A stretch of DNA of 64,000 nucleotides from CAVSNH01 sp963729275 (GTDB lineage: Bacteria > Actinomycetota > Acidimicrobiia > Acidimicrobiales > RAAP-2): assembly GCA_963729275.1 (NCBI GenBank), contig CAVSNH010000007.1:62001-126000 (forward strand). The letters are read 5' to 3'. Made by a program: the position numbers and the translations under genes. Under the pieces are notes generated by a model. That model was not told the DNA's origin, searched no databases, and worked only from the letters and a program-made list of their open reading frames with translations. The stretch's first letter is position 1. Every line of letters starts with the position of its first letter. This document shows positions 51,081-59,659 of this stretch, piece after piece.

Positions 51081-52631
51081 TCAGCGGCGACGCTTGCCCT
51101 TGGATCCCTTCCCCTTGCGCGGGCGCGGTGGCGGTCGCCGGGCCGCGGGTCGAGTCGAGCCCGACGCGCCGCGGGCGCTGCCGTTGCCGCTCTTCGGCCC
51201 ACCGGCCGGCGTCGACGGGGTGCCCGGATCGGCGGCCGCCCGCCCGGCCGGCTGGGCCTTGCCCGATGGAGTGCGCCGCCGGCTCGCCGCCCCCGGCCGG
51301 ATAACCCCGGGCGTGGCCGATCGGCTCCGCTCCGACGAGCGCCCAGAGGCCGACCCGCCCCCGGCCATGGCTGCGGCGGCGAGCGGGGTGAGGACTCCGT
51401 AGCGTTCGCCCCTCGACTCGATGCGCTGGCGGATGGTGATGTAGCGAGGCTCACGCTCCTTCATTAAGGCGAGGAGCGGTGAGGCGATGAAGATCGAGGA
51501 GTAGGCACCGCTGGTCAGACCGATGACCAGGGCCAGCCCGAAGGACTGGAGCGAGGTGTCCCCCAGGATGAAGGAGCCGATTACGAGGACGGACAGGACC
51601 GGCATGATGGCCATCAACGAGGTGTTGATGGAGCGGGCCAGCGTCTGGTTCATGGACAGGTTGACCATCTCCGAGTAGGTGATGCGTCCCGAGGCGCCCA
51701 ACCCCTTCGAGTTGTCGCGTATTCGGTCGAACACGACGACGGTGTCGTACAGGGAATAGCCGAGCACGGTGAGGATCGCCACCACGGTGTCCGGTGTCAC
51801 CTGAAAGCCGGTCAACGAGTAGATGCCCGCCGTGACCACGACGTCATGGATGACAGCCACGATGGCGGCCACCGCCATCTTGAACTCGAACCGGATCGAG
51901 ATGTAGATGCTGACCAGGATGAAGAAAACGATGAGGGCTTCGATGGCCTTCTTCGTGACGTTCGAGCCCCAGCTCTTGCCCACCTCGCTTACGTTCACGT
52001 TGTTGGGCGAGGTGTGGGCGGCACTGGCCAGCGCGTTGGTCACGTTGTTCTCGGCGTTGTCCTGAGCGGTCGTCGAGCTGAGGTTGAGGTCGGCCGTGAC
52101 CTCGATCTGCTTCTGGTGAGTGATCTGGTTGGTCAGCTGGACCACGGTGGGCGACGCGACCCCGGCCGACTTCGCCGCCGCCGTGGCCTGGGGCACGGTC
52201 AGGGTCTGGGTCGTGATCAGCCATGACTGGCCGCCCTTGAAGTCGATGCTGGGATTGAGGCCCCGAGTGGTGAGGGAGATGATCGAGATCAGGATGACGG
52301 CCGAGGAGATGCCGAACCACCACCGCCGGTTGCCGATGAAGTCGAAGGAGGTCTCGCCCCGATAGAGGCGCAAGAGGGCGTTCGGGCGTTTGGCTGCCGT
52401 GCCGTTGCCGGTCGAGACACCCTCGGCTTCGGCCGCCAGTTCGAGCTCGGCCTCGAAGTCCTCCTCGAGGATCTCCTCGGGCGACTCACCCCCGTCCAGA
52501 TCGGCGCCGTCCGAGCCCACGCCGTCGGCTGCGTCCGTGCCGTTGGCGCCGACCCCATCGCCGCCGGTGCCGCGGGAACCGCCGCGGCCGGCTCCGTTCG
52601 ACCCGGCACCGCCGCGGCGTCGGGCGCTCAT
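51081..52631 (-). CDS. secF: protein translocase subunit SecF, with long tails
   Basis: With SecD, helps Sec-dependent export by proton-driven steps. The 516-residue protein has six predicted helices. It includes NPSIDFKGG-type sequence, the periplasmic domain and the C-terminal membrane part with YDTVVVFDRIRDN, MNQTLARSINTSLM and LGDTSLQSFGLALVIGLTSGAYSSIFIASP. Unusual are an acidic, Gly-rich N-tail of about 80 residues and a basic Ser/Pro/Arg/Gly-rich C-tail of about 120 residues ending KGKGSKGKRRR. Overlaps secD by 4 bases. Confidence 0.94.
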   Translation of the reverse strand: MSARRRGGAGSNGAGRGGSRGTGGDGVGANGTDAADGVGSDGADLDGGESPEEILEEDFEAELELAAEAEGVSTGNGTAAKRPNALLRLYRGETSFDFIGNRRWWFGISSAVILISIISLTTRGLNPSIDFKGGQSWLITTQTLTVPQATAAAKSAGVASPTVVQLTNQITHQKQIEVTADLNLSSTTAQDNAENNVTNALASAAHTSPNNVNVSEVGKSWGSNVTKKAIEALIVFFILVSIYISIRFEFKMAVAAIVAVIHDVVVTAGIYSLTGFQVTPDTVVAILTVLGYSLYDTVVVFDRIRDNSKGLGASGRITYSEMVNLSMNQTLARSINTSLMAIMPVLSVLVIGSFILGDTSLQSFGLALVIGLTSGAYSSIFIASPLLALMKEREPRYITIRQRIESRGERYGVLTPLAAAAMAGGGSASGRSSERSRSATPGVIRPGAASRRRTPSGKAQPAGRAAADPGTPSTPAGGPKSGNGSARGASGSTRPAARRPPPRPRKGKGSKGKRRR

Positions 52632-54151
52632 ACCGGCACCCGGGTGGACACGCCGAGACCGCTCGCCACCGTCATGGCGCGCGTCTCGGTCGGGTCACTG
52701 CGGCGCCCGAGCAGCGTCACGCAGGGACGGGTGAAGAAATAGGTCACGATCAGGTCGAGGATGGTCGAGATGCCGAGGAACAGCGCGAATCCCTGGACCT
52801 CGCCCACCGAGAGGTAATAGAGGACCACGGCGCCGAGGAGGGACACGGCATCAGCGGCCACCACGGTGCGCCAGGCGCTCTGGAAGCCGCGGTCCACACT
52901 GCTGCGGATGGTGCGCCCTGCCCGGGCCTCGTCTTTCAATCGTTCGAAGTAGACGATGTAGGAGTCGACGGTGATGCCGATGGAGACGATGATGCCGATC
53001 ACGCCGGCCAGGTCAATGGTCGTGTTCGATGCCTGCCCCAAGAACGAGATGATCGACCACAGCAGGGCGCCGGTGATACCCAGGCCGGCGAGGACGACGA
53101 GGCCGAGAGCCCGGTAATAGAAGATGATGTATGCCATCACGAGCAGGAGGCCGGCGAGGCCGGCGGCCAGCCCAGCCTGGAGCGATGCCTTGCCCAGGGT
53201 GGGTGAGACCGTCTGGACGTTGAGACGGTCGAGCTTGACCGGGAGGGATCCGTAGTTGAGCTGGGTGGCCAGCGTCTTGGCCTGGTCCTCGGTGAAGCTG
53301 CCGGTGATCTGGACCTGACCACCGAAGGACGACCACGAGGACTGGCCCCCCAGGGTGATGGGGGCGGAGATGACCTGGCCGTCGAGATCGATGCCGATGG
53401 GCTCGTGGAACTGCGTCTTGGAGAAGTTGTCCCATTGCGTGGCGCCCGTGCCGGTGAGGCTCAGGTTGACGGCCCACTGCCCCACGCTCGTCAGCTGGGC
53501 GTTGGCCGAGTGCACGGCCGAGCCCGTCAACTGGGCCGGCCCGAGGAGGTAACGGAGACCGTTGTCCCCGGAGGCGGGCAGCAGCACGTAGGCGCCCTTG
53601 TTGTCGTTCAGCGGCGACGTGGACGGATAGGTGGTGAGCGACGGGTCCGGCGGCGGGTTGGCCGACGTGAAGCCCCCCGGGGCGCTCGAGTTGGGCGTGA
53701 CATTGAGGTTGGTCGTGTTGAGCAGGCTGGTCGACGCGCAGGTGGTGGGCAGCGGCCCGGTTGTGGGTTTCTGTCCCTTCTTCACGCTGAAGGCATCGGC
53801 GTAACAGAGGGGCTCCCGGAAGTAGAGCTGGGCCGTGTTGCCCAGGGTGGCCAGGACCTGTTGGGAGTTCTTCTCGCCGGGGATGGACACGGCGATCTGG
53901 TTCTTGCCCTGGCTCTCGACGGTGGCGCCGGTCGTGCCGGCGTTCACCCGGTCGCTCAGGATGGTGACGATGGTGTTGAGCTCGGAGGCGGTCACGGGCG
54001 TATGGGTCTGATAGACGACCGACAGACCACCGTCGAGGTCAAGGCCGAGCTTGGGTGACCAGTTGGCAGCCAACGTGGTGCCGAAGAAGATCACGGCGAT
54101 GCCCACGACCACCAGCAGGCTGATCCACAGCGGACGATCCTGTTTCCTCAT
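52628..54151 (-). CDS. secD: protein translocase subunit SecD
   Basis: Partner of SecF. The 507 residues start with one helix (WISLLVVVGIAVIFFGTTLAANWSP), then LGLDLDGGLSVVYQ, the large P1 periplasmic head with a Thr/Pro/Ser-rich insert, EPIGIDLDGQVISAPIT, and five helices with the conserved DSYIVYFERLKDEARAG. The ATG at 54151 lies 5 bases downstream of the yajC stop, and the gene ends in the secF start (ATGA). Confidence 0.96.
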   Translation of the reverse strand: MRKQDRPLWISLLVVVGIAVIFFGTTLAANWSPKLGLDLDGGLSVVYQTHTPVTASELNTIVTILSDRVNAGTTGATVESQGKNQIAVSIPGEKNSQQVLATLGNTAQLYFREPLCYADAFSVKKGQKPTTGPLPTTCASTSLLNTTNLNVTPNSSAPGGFTSANPPPDPSLTTYPSTSPLNDNKGAYVLLPASGDNGLRYLLGPAQLTGSAVHSANAQLTSVGQWAVNLSLTGTGATQWDNFSKTQFHEPIGIDLDGQVISAPITLGGQSSWSSFGGQVQITGSFTEDQAKTLATQLNYGSLPVKLDRLNVQTVSPTLGKASLQAGLAAGLAGLLLVMAYIIFYYRALGLVVLAGLGITGALLWSIISFLGQASNTTIDLAGVIGIIVSIGITVDSYIVYFERLKDEARAGRTIRSSVDRGFQSAWRTVVAADAVSLLGAVVLYYLSVGEVQGFALFLGISTILDLIVTYFFTRPCVTLLGRRSDPTETRAMTVASGLGVSTRVPV

Positions 54152-54156
54152 GGCGC

Positions 54157-54834
54157 TCAGGTAGAAGAGGGACTGTCCGGACCACTCGGGCCGGCGCTCG
54201 TCCCACCCGCCGATCGACGCTTGCGACGGCTCGATCGCCGCGAGCCTCCGGCGGTGCCCGGACCCTCCGCCCCGGGCAGCTGCTCGGAGTCGTCCGAGGC
54301 GAGCCAGAACTTGTCGGTCGTCGACTCCCCGAGTGTGCCCGCCCCGTTGGGGGTCGGCTCCGTCGCCGTCACCTCGTCGGTCTCTTTCTCTGTCGGTGTT
54401 GCCTGTCCGTCGTCGGTCTCGTGGTCCGGTTCGTGGTCGGTCGCGTCGTCGGTTTCATCTGCCTCGTCCTGCGCTTCGTGGTCGGGCTCGTAGCCCTCGT
54501 CGGACTCCTCCGTGCTCGGCACCGGTTCCTCGATGGTGCGGATCACGTACTGCTTGAGGACGACGAACGACGCCCCCACGCTGGTCTCGAGGGTGACCCG
54601 GTCACCGTCGATGTCGAGCACGTGGCCCACCAGCCCGCCGGCCGTCAGCACCTCGTCGCCCACATCGAAGGTCTTCCCCTGCTGACGGAGGGCCTTGGCC
54701 TTGCGTTGCTGCGGGCGGAAGAAGAAGAAATAGAAGGCGGCCCCCACCACGAGGAAGATGAGCAAGGTGGCCGAGCTGCCGCTGCTCTTCTTGGCGGCGG
54801 CCTCGAGCCCCAGATGAGCCAGGGCGGCCGTCAT
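54157..54834 (-). CDS. yajC: YajC, preprotein translocase accessory subunit with an acidic tail
   Basis: Small single-helix partner of SecDF. Residues 22-39 form the helix (ATLLIFLVVGAAFYFFFF), followed by the family's RPQQRKAKALRQQ and GDEVLTAGGLVGHVLDIDGDRVTLET. Ordinary YajC proteins end near residue 100-110; this one has 225 residues because of a tail with many Asp, Glu and Thr, ending in a basic Ser/Arg/Gly segment. It begins the yajC-secD-secF run; tgt ends 62 bases upstream. Confidence 0.92.
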   Translation of the reverse strand: MTAALAHLGLEAAAKKSSGSSATLLIFLVVGAAFYFFFFRPQQRKAKALRQQGKTFDVGDEVLTAGGLVGHVLDIDGDRVTLETSVGASFVVLKQYVIRTIEEPVPSTEESDEGYEPDHEAQDEADETDDATDHEPDHETDDGQATPTEKETDEVTATEPTPNGAGTLGESTTDKFWLASDDSEQLPGAEGPGTAGGSRRSSRRKRRSAGGTSAGPSGPDSPSST

Positions 54835-54875
54835 CGGCGCCGCGAGGAGAGGGTCAGAACGAGCACAGCGCCGCG

Positions 54876-54881
54876 ATGGTA
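54876..54881 (-). promoter_or_regulatory. possible -10 box for the yajC-secDF run
   Basis: Minus-strand TACCAT in the tgt-yajC gap, 41 bases before the yajC start. It would make a leader of about 35 bases, unlike the leaderless cases. Weak evidence. Confidence 0.25.
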
Positions 54882-54895
54882 CCCCAGGCCCATGC

Positions 54896-56029
54896 TCAGA
54901 GCCGCTCGCCAGCTGCCCCGTCCCACACCTCAGCCGTGCGTTCCCGCAGGCGAGCGAGGGTGCCGGTGGCGACAGCGTCGCGGATCTGGTCCATGAAGGC
55001 GAGGACGAAGGAGAGATTGTGGAGGCTCAACAGCCGCCACGCCGTCGGCTCTCCGACCGTTAGCACGTGCCGCAGATAGCCCCGCGAGTAGCGGGCACAC
55101 GTGGGGCAGGTGCACGCCGCATCCAACGGGCGGTCGTCCTCGCCCGATGCCGCATTCCGGAGGTTGAGGCGACCGGCCGGCGTGAGCACGGTGCCGTGGC
55201 GAGCCATGCGGGTCGGGCCCACGCAGTCGAACTGGTCGATGCCAAGGGCCACGGAGTCGATCAGGCCGACGGGATCGCCGACGCCCATGAGGTAGCGGGG
55301 CAGCTCCCGAGGGAGGTGGGGCACGGTGGCGGCCAGGGCTTCGAGCATGGCCGGGCGCGGCTCCCCCACCGACAACCCACCGACGGCGTAGCCGTCGAAG
55401 TCGCACTCGACGGTGCGCGCCGCGCTCTCGGCTCGCAGGTCGGCCTCGCATCCCCCCTGAACGATGCCGAAGATGGCCTGGCCTTCGGGACGCTCTTCGA
55501 GCTGGCGATGACGACGACGCGCCCTCACCGCCCAGTCGGCGGTTCGGTCGACGGCCTGGCGGAGCTCGTCCCGCCCGGCCGGGAGCGACGCGCAGACGTC
55601 GAGCACCATCTGGATGTCAGCGCCGATGAGCCCCTGCGCCTGGACCGCTGTCTCGGGGGTCAGCCGTACGGCGCTGCCGTCGTATACGGATGCGAAGGTC
55701 ATCCCGTCGTCGTCGACCTTCGGTCCGAGCGAGTGCACCTGGAACCCGCCCGAGTCGGTCAGCACGTGCCCACCGAACCCGGTGAACCGGTGGATGCCGC
55801 CGAGGGCGGCAACCGTGGCTGCCCCCGGCCGCTGCATCAGGTGGAAGGCATTGGCCAACACCACGGTGACGCCGAGCGCCTCGAGGTCGATGCTGTCGAG
55901 GGCCTTGACCGGCCCGCGGGTTCCCACCGGCATGAAGGCGGGAATCCGGTACGCGCCCCTGGTTGTGTGGACGATGCCGCAGCGTGCGGCGCCGTCAGTG
56001 GCGGTGATCTCGACTCGCAGCACGCTCAT
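54896..56029 (-). CDS. tgt: tRNA-guanine transglycosylase
   Basis: Exchanges guanine 34 in GUN-anticodon tRNAs for preQ1 or queuine. The 377-residue TIM barrel has LTDSGGFQVHSLG with the Asp base, GIVQGG, GGLSVGEP, LMGVGDP, GIDQFDCVGPTRMARHG and the zinc site CTCPTC plus the downstream His of SLHNLSF. Start ATG 56029 overlaps the queA stop. Queuosine genes queCDE are not in the window; the cell may take up preQ1 or make it elsewhere. Confidence 0.95.
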   Translation of the reverse strand: MSVLRVEITATDGAARCGIVHTTRGAYRIPAFMPVGTRGPVKALDSIDLEALGVTVVLANAFHLMQRPGAATVAALGGIHRFTGFGGHVLTDSGGFQVHSLGPKVDDDGMTFASVYDGSAVRLTPETAVQAQGLIGADIQMVLDVCASLPAGRDELRQAVDRTADWAVRARRRHRQLEERPEGQAIFGIVQGGCEADLRAESAARTVECDFDGYAVGGLSVGEPRPAMLEALAATVPHLPRELPRYLMGVGDPVGLIDSVALGIDQFDCVGPTRMARHGTVLTPAGRLNLRNAASGEDDRPLDAACTCPTCARYSRGYLRHVLTVGEPTAWRLLSLHNLSFVLAFMDQIRDAVATGTLARLRERTAEVWDGAAGERL

Positions 56030-57126
56030 GTGGAAACGGGCTCCGGTGGCGGGCCCTCCGGCCCATCGTGGCGGCGCACGATCATGGCGTCGCCGAAGGA
56101 GAGGAACCGGTAGCCCTCGGCCAATGCGGTGGCGTAAAGCGACCGCCACACCGGCCCACCGAACGACTCGACCAGAAGCAGCAGCGTCGAGCGTGGCAGG
56201 TGGAAGTTGGTCAAGAGCAGGTCGACCACCCGGAACGGATAGGCACCGTGGACGAAGAGGTGGGTACGCCCCGACAGCTCCCCGGTGGCCGCCGCCGACT
56301 CGAGGGCCCGGACCACGGTCGTGCCCACGGCCACCACCCGGTCCGCCGACCGGCAGGCGGCCATCGTCTCGGATGGGACGGCGTAGCGCTCGGAGTGCAT
56401 CACGTGTCCGTCCGGCGTCGCCGCCGTGATCGGCCGGAAGGTGTCGAGCCCGATCACGAGGTCGAGCCCGACGACCCGGGCGCCGGCCGATTCGCACTCG
56501 GCCAGGAGCTCGGGTGTGAAGTGCAGCCCGGCCGTCGGCGCCGCCACCGAGGAGTCGCCGCTCGCCCGGGGCTCGGCGTAGACCGTCTGGTAGCGCTCCG
56601 GGTCGACCAGCTGCTCGTGGATATAGGGAGGCAGAGGAACCTGACCGCAACGGTCGATCACCGTCGGGTCGAGCAGGCGGACCAGGCGGCGACCGTCGGC
56701 GGTCGGTCCGGGGGACGGCTCGGCCGTCGGTTCGGGGGATTGTTCGGGGGAAGCACGACCGCCGACCTCCACCACCGGCGCACCGCCGGGCCCGTCGAAG
56801 AGCATCGTGCCGGGCGGCAGCCGCCGGCCGGGACGCACGAGCGCCGTCCATCTGTCGTCACCCGTCCGGGCCGGCTCGAGCAGAAGCACCTCGGCCGCAC
56901 CACCGGTTGCCCGTCTGAGCTCGAGGCGGGCCGTCAGTACACGGGTTCGGTTCACCACCATCACGTCCCCAGTCCGGAGAAGGGAGGGCAGCGCCGAGAT
57001 GGCGGAGTGGTGCGCCTTGACGTCGCCGTTCACTCCCGGGCCGATCAACAGGCGGGCCGCCGAGCGCGGCTCGATGGGGTGCTGGGCGATGGCCGTGCTG
57101 GGCAGGCCGTAGTCGTAGGCGTCCAT
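56026..57126 (-). CDS. queA: S-adenosylmethionine:tRNA ribosyltransferase-isomerase
   Basis: Adds epoxycyclopentanediol to preQ1 in tRNA. The 366 residues from ATG 57126 (MDAYDYGLPSTAIAQHPIEPR) match the family N-terminus; the frame continues to GTG 57228 with an Ala/His-rich sequence that is less likely real. VNRTRVLTARLELRR, TAGLHFTPELLAECE and SFGDAMIV are family segments. In the middle a Pro/Glu/Ser-rich insert (about residues 125-150) is unusual. It lies 216 bases after the ruvB stop, an interval in which I see no other gene. Confidence 0.93.
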   Translation of the reverse strand: MDAYDYGLPSTAIAQHPIEPRSAARLLIGPGVNGDVKAHHSAISALPSLLRTGDVMVVNRTRVLTARLELRRATGGAAEVLLLEPARTGDDRWTALVRPGRRLPPGTMLFDGPGGAPVVEVGGRASPEQSPEPTAEPSPGPTADGRRLVRLLDPTVIDRCGQVPLPPYIHEQLVDPERYQTVYAEPRASGDSSVAAPTAGLHFTPELLAECESAGARVVGLDLVIGLDTFRPITAATPDGHVMHSERYAVPSETMAACRSADRVVAVGTTVVRALESAAATGELSGRTHLFVHGAYPFRVVDLLLTNFHLPRSTLLLLVESFGGPVWRSLYATALAEGYRFLSFGDAMIVRRHDGPEGPPPEPVST

Positions 57127-57342
57127 GGAAACCTGATCGACGCTCGTCGTTGGAGCGGGTGCCGTTGCCTCTCCGTCGACGACATGAGCATGAGCGTCGG
57201 CAGCAGGAGCATGGGCGACCTCGGGCACGCGCCCATCGTGTCAGAGGTGGTCCGTCCCGCCGGCAGTGCCGATGCCGTGCCGGGCCGAGCGCCGGCCGTG
57301 AGGTGTCGGACGTGCGCCGCCCGCGGCGCGACGATCAGAAGA

Positions 57343-58395
57343 TCAGAGGAGCGTGGGTTCGACCGGCGTCAGCCCGAGATGAGCCCAGGCCCGGGGGGCA
57401 GCCACCCGTCCCCGGGAAGTCCGCTGGATGAGCCCTTGCTGAAGCAGGTAGGGCTCGTAGGCATCCTCGATGGTGTCGGGCTCCTCGCCGACGCACTGGG
57501 CGAGCGTGGTGAGGCCCACCGGTCGGCCGGGGAAGCGCTGGCAGAGCACGTCGAGAATGGAGCGGTCGACCTTGTCGAGACCCAGCTGGTCGACACCGAA
57601 CTTCTCGAGGCCGGCCACCGCCGCCTCCGACGTGATGTTGCCGTCGGCTCTCACCTCGACGAAGTCGCGCACCCGTCGCAGCAGCCGGTTGGCGATCCTC
57701 GGCGTCCCCCGGGCCCGTTCCGCGATCCGTCGGGCCCCTTCCTCGTCGACCCGCACGCTCATGATGCCGGCTGCCCGCAGGACGATGGCAACCAGTTCCC
57801 CGGTGTCGTAGTGGTCGAGGCGGCCGACAAATCCGAACCGGTCGCGGAGGGCGCCCGCTACCAGGCCAGTTCGGGTGGTGGCACCTACCAGGGTGAACTG
57901 TGGCAGGTCGAGGCGGAGGCTGCGGGCCGTCGGTCCCTTGCCGATCAGGATGTCGAGCTTGAAGTCCTCCATGGCCGGATAGAGGATCTCCTCGACCGAG
58001 CGGTGCAGGCGGTGGATCTCGTCGATGAAGAGGACGTCCCCCTCCTGCAGATCGGTGAGGAGGGCGGCGAGGTCACCGGCTCGCACGAGGACAGGACCGG
58101 AGGTCACCCGGAGGCCGACCCCCATCTCGGCAGCCACGATGCTGGCCAGCGAGGTCTTGCCCAAGCCGGGCGGCCCGGCGAACAAGAGGTGGTCGACGGG
58201 CTGATGCCGTTTGCGAGCAGCCTCGAGGACGATGCGCAGGTGCTCTGTGAGCTGCGTCTGGCCGATGAACTCGTCGAGGGTCCGCGGGCGGAGGCCGACT
58301 TCGAAGAGCTCTTCGGCCGGCGCGGCCAGCGGGTCGACCGGGCGCCCGTCGTCAGTGGCCAGCACCTCGCGACGACCGGACGTCGACGCCGTCAT
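57343..58395 (-). CDS. ruvB: Holliday junction branch-migration ATPase RuvB
   Basis: Hexameric AAA+ motor of the RuvAB complex. The 350 residues include RPRTLDEFIGQ, Walker A FAGPPGLGKTSLA, Walker B VLFIDEIHRLHRSVEEILYPAMEDF, sensor 1 LVGATTRTGLV, the Arg finger region RFGFVGRLDHY and the winged-helix domain to GLIQRTSRGRVA. ATG overlaps the ruvA stop (4 bases). Confidence 0.97.
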   Translation of the reverse strand: MTASTSGRREVLATDDGRPVDPLAAPAEELFEVGLRPRTLDEFIGQTQLTEHLRIVLEAARKRHQPVDHLLFAGPPGLGKTSLASIVAAEMGVGLRVTSGPVLVRAGDLAALLTDLQEGDVLFIDEIHRLHRSVEEILYPAMEDFKLDILIGKGPTARSLRLDLPQFTLVGATTRTGLVAGALRDRFGFVGRLDHYDTGELVAIVLRAAGIMSVRVDEEGARRIAERARGTPRIANRLLRRVRDFVEVRADGNITSEAAVAGLEKFGVDQLGLDKVDRSILDVLCQRFPGRPVGLTTLAQCVGEEPDTIEDAYEPYLLQQGLIQRTSRGRVAAPRAWAHLGLTPVEPTLL

Positions 58396-58985
58396 CGGCT
58401 TCGGGCCAGCTCGCGCAGAGCCGAGCGCACGAGCTCCTCGACCGAGGCATCCTCGTCGGACCCGTCGAGGGCGTCGCGAATCTCGTCGGGGCCGTAGCCC
58501 AACTCGACGAGCGCGGCGCGAGCTTCCCCTCGGGCCGAGCGCGCAGTGGCCGGCCCGGTTCCCGCGCCGTCGAGAGACGGGAGGTCAAGCCGGGCCTTGA
58601 GCTCGAGCAGCAGCCGGGCCGCCGTCTTGCGCCCGACTCCCGGCACCGCGCAGAGGGTGGCGGCGTCATCCTCCAACACAGCCGTCGAGAGGGCAGCCGG
58701 CGAAAGGGACGACAGGATCGACAGGGCCAGCGTGGGGCCGACCCCATGGGCGCCGAGCAGCGCCTCGAAGCAACGGCGCTCGTCGGCGTGGGCGAAGCCG
58801 TAGAGCACGATGGCGTCCTCACGAACGTGGGTGTGCACGTGGAGGCGGACCTCGCTGCCCGCGCCACCGAGCGAGCCGGTTACCGACGTGGGCACGGACA
58901 CGCGGTAGCCCACGCCCCCGACGTCGATGATCACCTCGTCCGCTGAGGGCCGGTCCACCAGCTCGCCATGCAGGTAGCCGATCAT
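58392..58985 (-). CDS. ruvA: Holliday junction DNA helicase subunit RuvA
   Basis: DNA-binding tetramer partner of RuvB. At 197 residues it has the OB-fold domain I (MIGYLHGELVDRPSADEVIIDVGGVGYRV), helix-hairpin-helix domain II (FEALLGAHGVGPTLALSILS, CAVPGVGRKTAARLLLELKARL) and the small domain III (GEARAALVELGYGPDEI). The ATG overlaps the ruvC stop. Confidence 0.96.
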   Translation of the reverse strand: MIGYLHGELVDRPSADEVIIDVGGVGYRVSVPTSVTGSLGGAGSEVRLHVHTHVREDAIVLYGFAHADERRCFEALLGAHGVGPTLALSILSSLSPAALSTAVLEDDAATLCAVPGVGRKTAARLLLELKARLDLPSLDGAGTGPATARSARGEARAALVELGYGPDEIRDALDGSDEDASVEELVRSALRELARSR

Positions 58986-59551
58986 CCGGGGGTCCCGAGT
59001 GCCACTGTGTCGCCCTTGTCCTGTCCCGTCGCGGGGGGCAGCGGTGCCCGCGCCGTGACCGCGTCCACCGCTGCCTGAAGCGGTTGGGTGGTCAGGTGGC
59101 ACGCAGCCAGGGCCAGTGCGTCGGCCACGTCGGGTGGGCTCGGCGGCTCGGGCAGGCCGAGAAGGGTGGCCACCATCCGCTGCATCTGCGCCTTGGTGGC
59201 GCTGCCGTAACCGACTAGGGCCTGCTTCACCTCGTTCGAGGTGTACTGGGCCACTTCGCATCCCGACTCGGCCGCGGCCAGGAGGGCGACGCCCGCAGCC
59301 TGGCCGGTGGCCATGGCAGTGCGTGCGTTGACCTGGAAGAAGACCCGCTCGACGACCACGGACTTCGGCTGGTGCTCGGCCACCAGCCCACGCAGCTCGC
59401 CGGCCAGCAGGCGCAGGCGGTCGGGCAGTGGCATGGTGGCCGGCGTCGAGATCACACCGCCGGCCACGGCGGCCAGACCTCCGCCGGTCCGTCGGGTCAC
59501 CACTCCGTAGCCGCAACGGGAAAGGCCGGGATCGACCCCCAGTACGAACAT
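58982..59551 (-). CDS. ruvC: crossover junction endonuclease RuvC
   Basis: Resolves Holliday junctions. Of 189 residues, acidic sites are Asp in VLGVDPGLSRCGYGVV, Glu in VVVERVFFQVNARTAM, and the C-terminal Asp pair near DVADALALAACH. The extra C-tail of about 25 residues is not conserved. TACCAT eight bases upstream of ATG 59551 is a candidate leaderless promoter, so ruvC may start its own run. Confidence 0.96.
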   Translation of the reverse strand: MFVLGVDPGLSRCGYGVVTRRTGGGLAAVAGGVISTPATMPLPDRLRLLAGELRGLVAEHQPKSVVVERVFFQVNARTAMATGQAAGVALLAAAESGCEVAQYTSNEVKQALVGYGSATKAQMQRMVATLLGLPEPPSPPDVADALALAACHLTTQPLQAAVDAVTARAPLPPATGQDKGDTVALGTPG

Positions 59552-59559
59552 GCGTTCGA

Positions 59560-59565
59560 ATGGTA
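59560..59565 (-). promoter_or_regulatory. putative -10 box for ruvCAB
   Basis: Minus-strand TACCAT eight bases before the ruvC ATG, no Shine-Dalgarno between. The same hexamer precedes hisD. Confidence 0.4.
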
Positions 59566-59659
59566 CCGGGCGGCGACGGCCGGATCGGGGATCTACGCGG
59601 CGGCGGCTGCGACCGAACCGCCCGTGGCCCGAGCCGGCCGTGAGGGGTTCGCGCTTGGC

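Noticed and set aside
49194..51467. 757-codon open frame on the + strand opposite rel
   Set aside because: It is a GC-driven shadow of rel, with Gly/Arg/Asp/Val-rich low-complexity composition and no domain. The opposite frame matches Rel throughout.
57127..57342. Possible extra gene between ruvB and queA
   Set aside because: Only short frames occur and none shows coding pattern; part may be an extended queA N-terminus from GTG 57228.
56068..58497. 809-codon open frame on the + strand opposite queA and ruvB
   Set aside because: Runs antisense across two well-defined genes and their gap; the composition is that of a shadow frame.
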